Assembly (NCBI GenBank): GCA_016280695.1
Contig: JAEEHG010000161.1
Location: 1-6,460, forward strand
Direction: 5' to 3'
Length of the DNA stretch: 6,460 nt
Source of the DNA: Solobacterium sp.
GTDB lineage: Bacteria; Bacillota_I; Bacilli_A; Erysipelotrichales; Erysipelotrichaceae
The notes beneath the pieces are model-generated. The model was not told where the DNA came from. It saw only the letters and a list, made by a program, of their open reading frames with translations, and made no database searches. This document shows positions 5,471 to 6,460 of this stretch, one piece after another. Every line of letters begins with the position of its first letter. Position 1 is the first letter of the stretch. The translations under genes and the position numbers were made by a program.

Positions 5471-6460
5471 TTACATGAACGCCTCCTCATTCTTGTAGGA
5501 ACTCGAGTTCCTGTAGGTAATCAGTGTAATGATCGTCAGGATGACGAAGGTCATGATGCCGATAACAGCGCCGAGGTTGTAGTACTGCTGGTCAACCGTC
5601 AGCTTGTACAGCCAGGTCACGAGCAGGTCGGTCTGGCCGGCCGTGTCGCCGACATATGTCGGTCCGCCTCCCGAGAGCAGGTAGATGACATTGAAGTTGT
5701 TGATGTTTCCGACAAAACTCGCAATCAGGTACGGTGTCGTGACAAACAGCATGTACGGCAGCGTAATCTTGAAGAAGATGGTAACCGGTCCGGCCCCGTC
5801 CATCCGGGCTGCTTCATACAGTTCCGCCGGGATGTTCTGGAGAATGCCGGTAACCTGCAGCATCGTATACGGAATACCGACCCAGAGGTTGATCACGATG
5901 ATCGTGACCCTTGCCCACATCTTGCTGGTCCAGAACGGCAGCGGCGACGTGATCCAGCCGAGATTCTTCAGCAGCACATTGATCGCGCCGGAAGGCTGCA
6001 GCATGATGTTCATGATCATCAGGGTGACAAACTGCGGCACGGCAATCGACAGGACGAAGCAGAAACGCCAGAATGCCTTTCCCTTTGTATCCTTGCGGTT
6101 GATGATCATGGCCAGGATCATGCCAAGAATATAGTTCAGGAATGTCGCGAATATCGCCCAGACAATCGTCCAGGCCAGGACATGCCAGAACTGCCGGCCG
6201 ATGTTGCCGTTCATGTTCAGCACCCGCTGGAACTGATTCACACCATCCCAGTCAAACAGGACCAGGTGTTCGCCTTCCTTGGAATAGGTGGTGAACGCCA
6301 TGGAAATCATGTATACCAGCGGTACAATATTGAACACCAGGATGCCCAGGCATGGCAGCGACATCAGGGTTATGTACAGGTTATTGTCAAAGAGATTGCG
6401 GACATCCTCTTTCAGGGAAGGAATATGTGCGCCTTCCTCCTGCATCTTCTGCAGTTTGTA
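5471..6460 (-). CDS. malF: MalF-type maltodextrin ABC transporter permease (partial, N-terminus beyond the window)
   Basis: This is the second inner-membrane subunit of the importer. The frame is open to the right edge, giving 329 visible residues. The in-frame ATG at 6445 is probably not the true start: Bacillota MalF proteins of this kind carry an extra N-terminal section with membrane helices before the segment seen here (EEGAHIPSLKEDV, residues 8-20), so about 100 residues are likely missing. Membrane helices lie at about 29-55, 92-120, 130-153, 182-202, 232-252 and 297-316. The EAA loop YEAARMDGAGPVTIF (215-229), followed by KITLPYM, contacts the ATPase. LSGGGP (262-267) is a MalF-family hallmark next to the substrate-path helices. 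The gene ends EEAFM-TAA at 5471, one base before malG. The solute-binding protein gene is expected upstream. Identification as a CUT1 MalF-type permease is secure; the exact oligosaccharide is inferred from context. Confidence 0.9.
   Translation of the reverse strand, partial: YKLQKMQEEGAHIPSLKEDVRNLFDNNLYITLMSLPCLGILVFNIVPLVYMISMAFTTYSKEGEHLVLFDWDGVNQFQRVLNMNGNIGRQFWHVLAWTIVWAIFATFLNYILGMILAMIINRKDTKGKAFWRFCFVLSIAVPQFVTLMIMNIMLQPSGAINVLLKNLGWITSPLPFWTSKMWARVTIIVINLWVGIPYTMLQVTGILQNIPAELYEAARMDGAGPVTIFFKITLPYMLFVTTPYLIASFVGNINNFNVIYLLSGGGPTYVGDTAGQTDLLVTWLYKLTVDQQYYNLGAVIGIMTFVILTIITLITYRNSSSYKNEEAFM
5482..5487 (-). promoter_or_regulatory. Ribosome binding site of malG, with long spacing
   Basis: A perfect AGGAGG lies within the last malF codons (NEEAF). 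It is 12 bases from the preferred malG ATG at 5469, longer than the usual 5-9. The strength of the site may compensate, or termination at the malF TAA (5473-5471) may place the ribosome for re-initiation. A perfect palindrome begins ten bases further upstream. Confidence 0.6.
5497..5512. repeat. Perfect 16-bp palindrome near the malF-malG junction
   Basis: AGGAACTCGAGTTCCT is a perfect palindrome (XhoI-type CTCGAG core) in the C-terminal codons of malF (YRNSSS). In RNA it could fold as a 6-bp stem with a UCGA loop. It is flanked by a short direct repeat, TGTAGG, on the plus strand. It ends ten bases before the AGGAGG of malG, so it could influence malG initiation or mRNA cleavage between the two genes. 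Confidence 0.6.

Noticed and set aside
1..6460. CRISPR array, tRNA, rRNA, insertion sequence or catabolite-repression (cre) site.
   Set aside because: No repeat-spacer pattern, transposase or RNA gene was seen. Intergenic space is nearly absent in the operon, and no convincing cre-like palindrome occurs; control sites are expected upstream of the right edge.

Overview
This window holds one strand of genes, all on the minus strand and read from right to left. The right four-fifths is the distal part of a maltose/maltodextrin utilisation operon. The left fifth is a separately terminated gene that appears to fuse two membrane protein families. The organism is probably a member of the Bacillota: GC content is moderately high, Shine-Dalgarno sites are purine-rich and tightly packed, and the MalF type carries a cytoplasmic KEDV-containing segment ahead of its membrane domain. 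An Erysipelotrichia- or Clostridia-like gut bacterium would fit, but the sequence alone does not prove it.

Layout, in direction of transcription: a MalF-type permease whose N-terminus is cut by the right window edge (6460 to 5471); a MalG-type permease (5469 to 4585); an exported or membrane-anchored GH13 alpha-amylase-like enzyme (4582 to 2957); a cytoplasmic GH13 alpha-glucosidase-like enzyme (2954 to 1410); and a strong intrinsic terminator (about 1405 to 1375). The four genes are separated by only 1-2 bases after TAA stops, and each ribosome binding site lies inside the 3' end of the gene before it. They should therefore be one transcript with coupled translation. The expected model is that the secreted enzyme cuts alpha-glucan outside the cell, the ABC transporter imports the maltodextrins, and the cytoplasmic enzyme breaks them down to glucose. 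The solute-binding protein, the ATPase (often an unlinked MsmK-type protein) and any MalR-type regulator are not in the window. The operon promoter is also not visible.

Beyond the terminator, a short A/T-rich intergenic stretch carries a candidate extended -10 promoter and three CTGTTTTT repeats about two helical turns apart. It leads into an open frame (1313 to the left edge, no stop reached). This frame encodes a complete TauE/SafE-type permease domain followed, with no stop, by a dolichol/phytol (polyprenol) kinase-like CTP-dependent lipid kinase domain. This fusion is the most unusual gene in the window.

Two dyad symmetries inside the operon are not explained by the genes: a 31-bp near-perfect palindrome just after the signal-anchor codons of the secreted amylase, and a perfect 16-bp palindrome just before the malG ribosome binding site.
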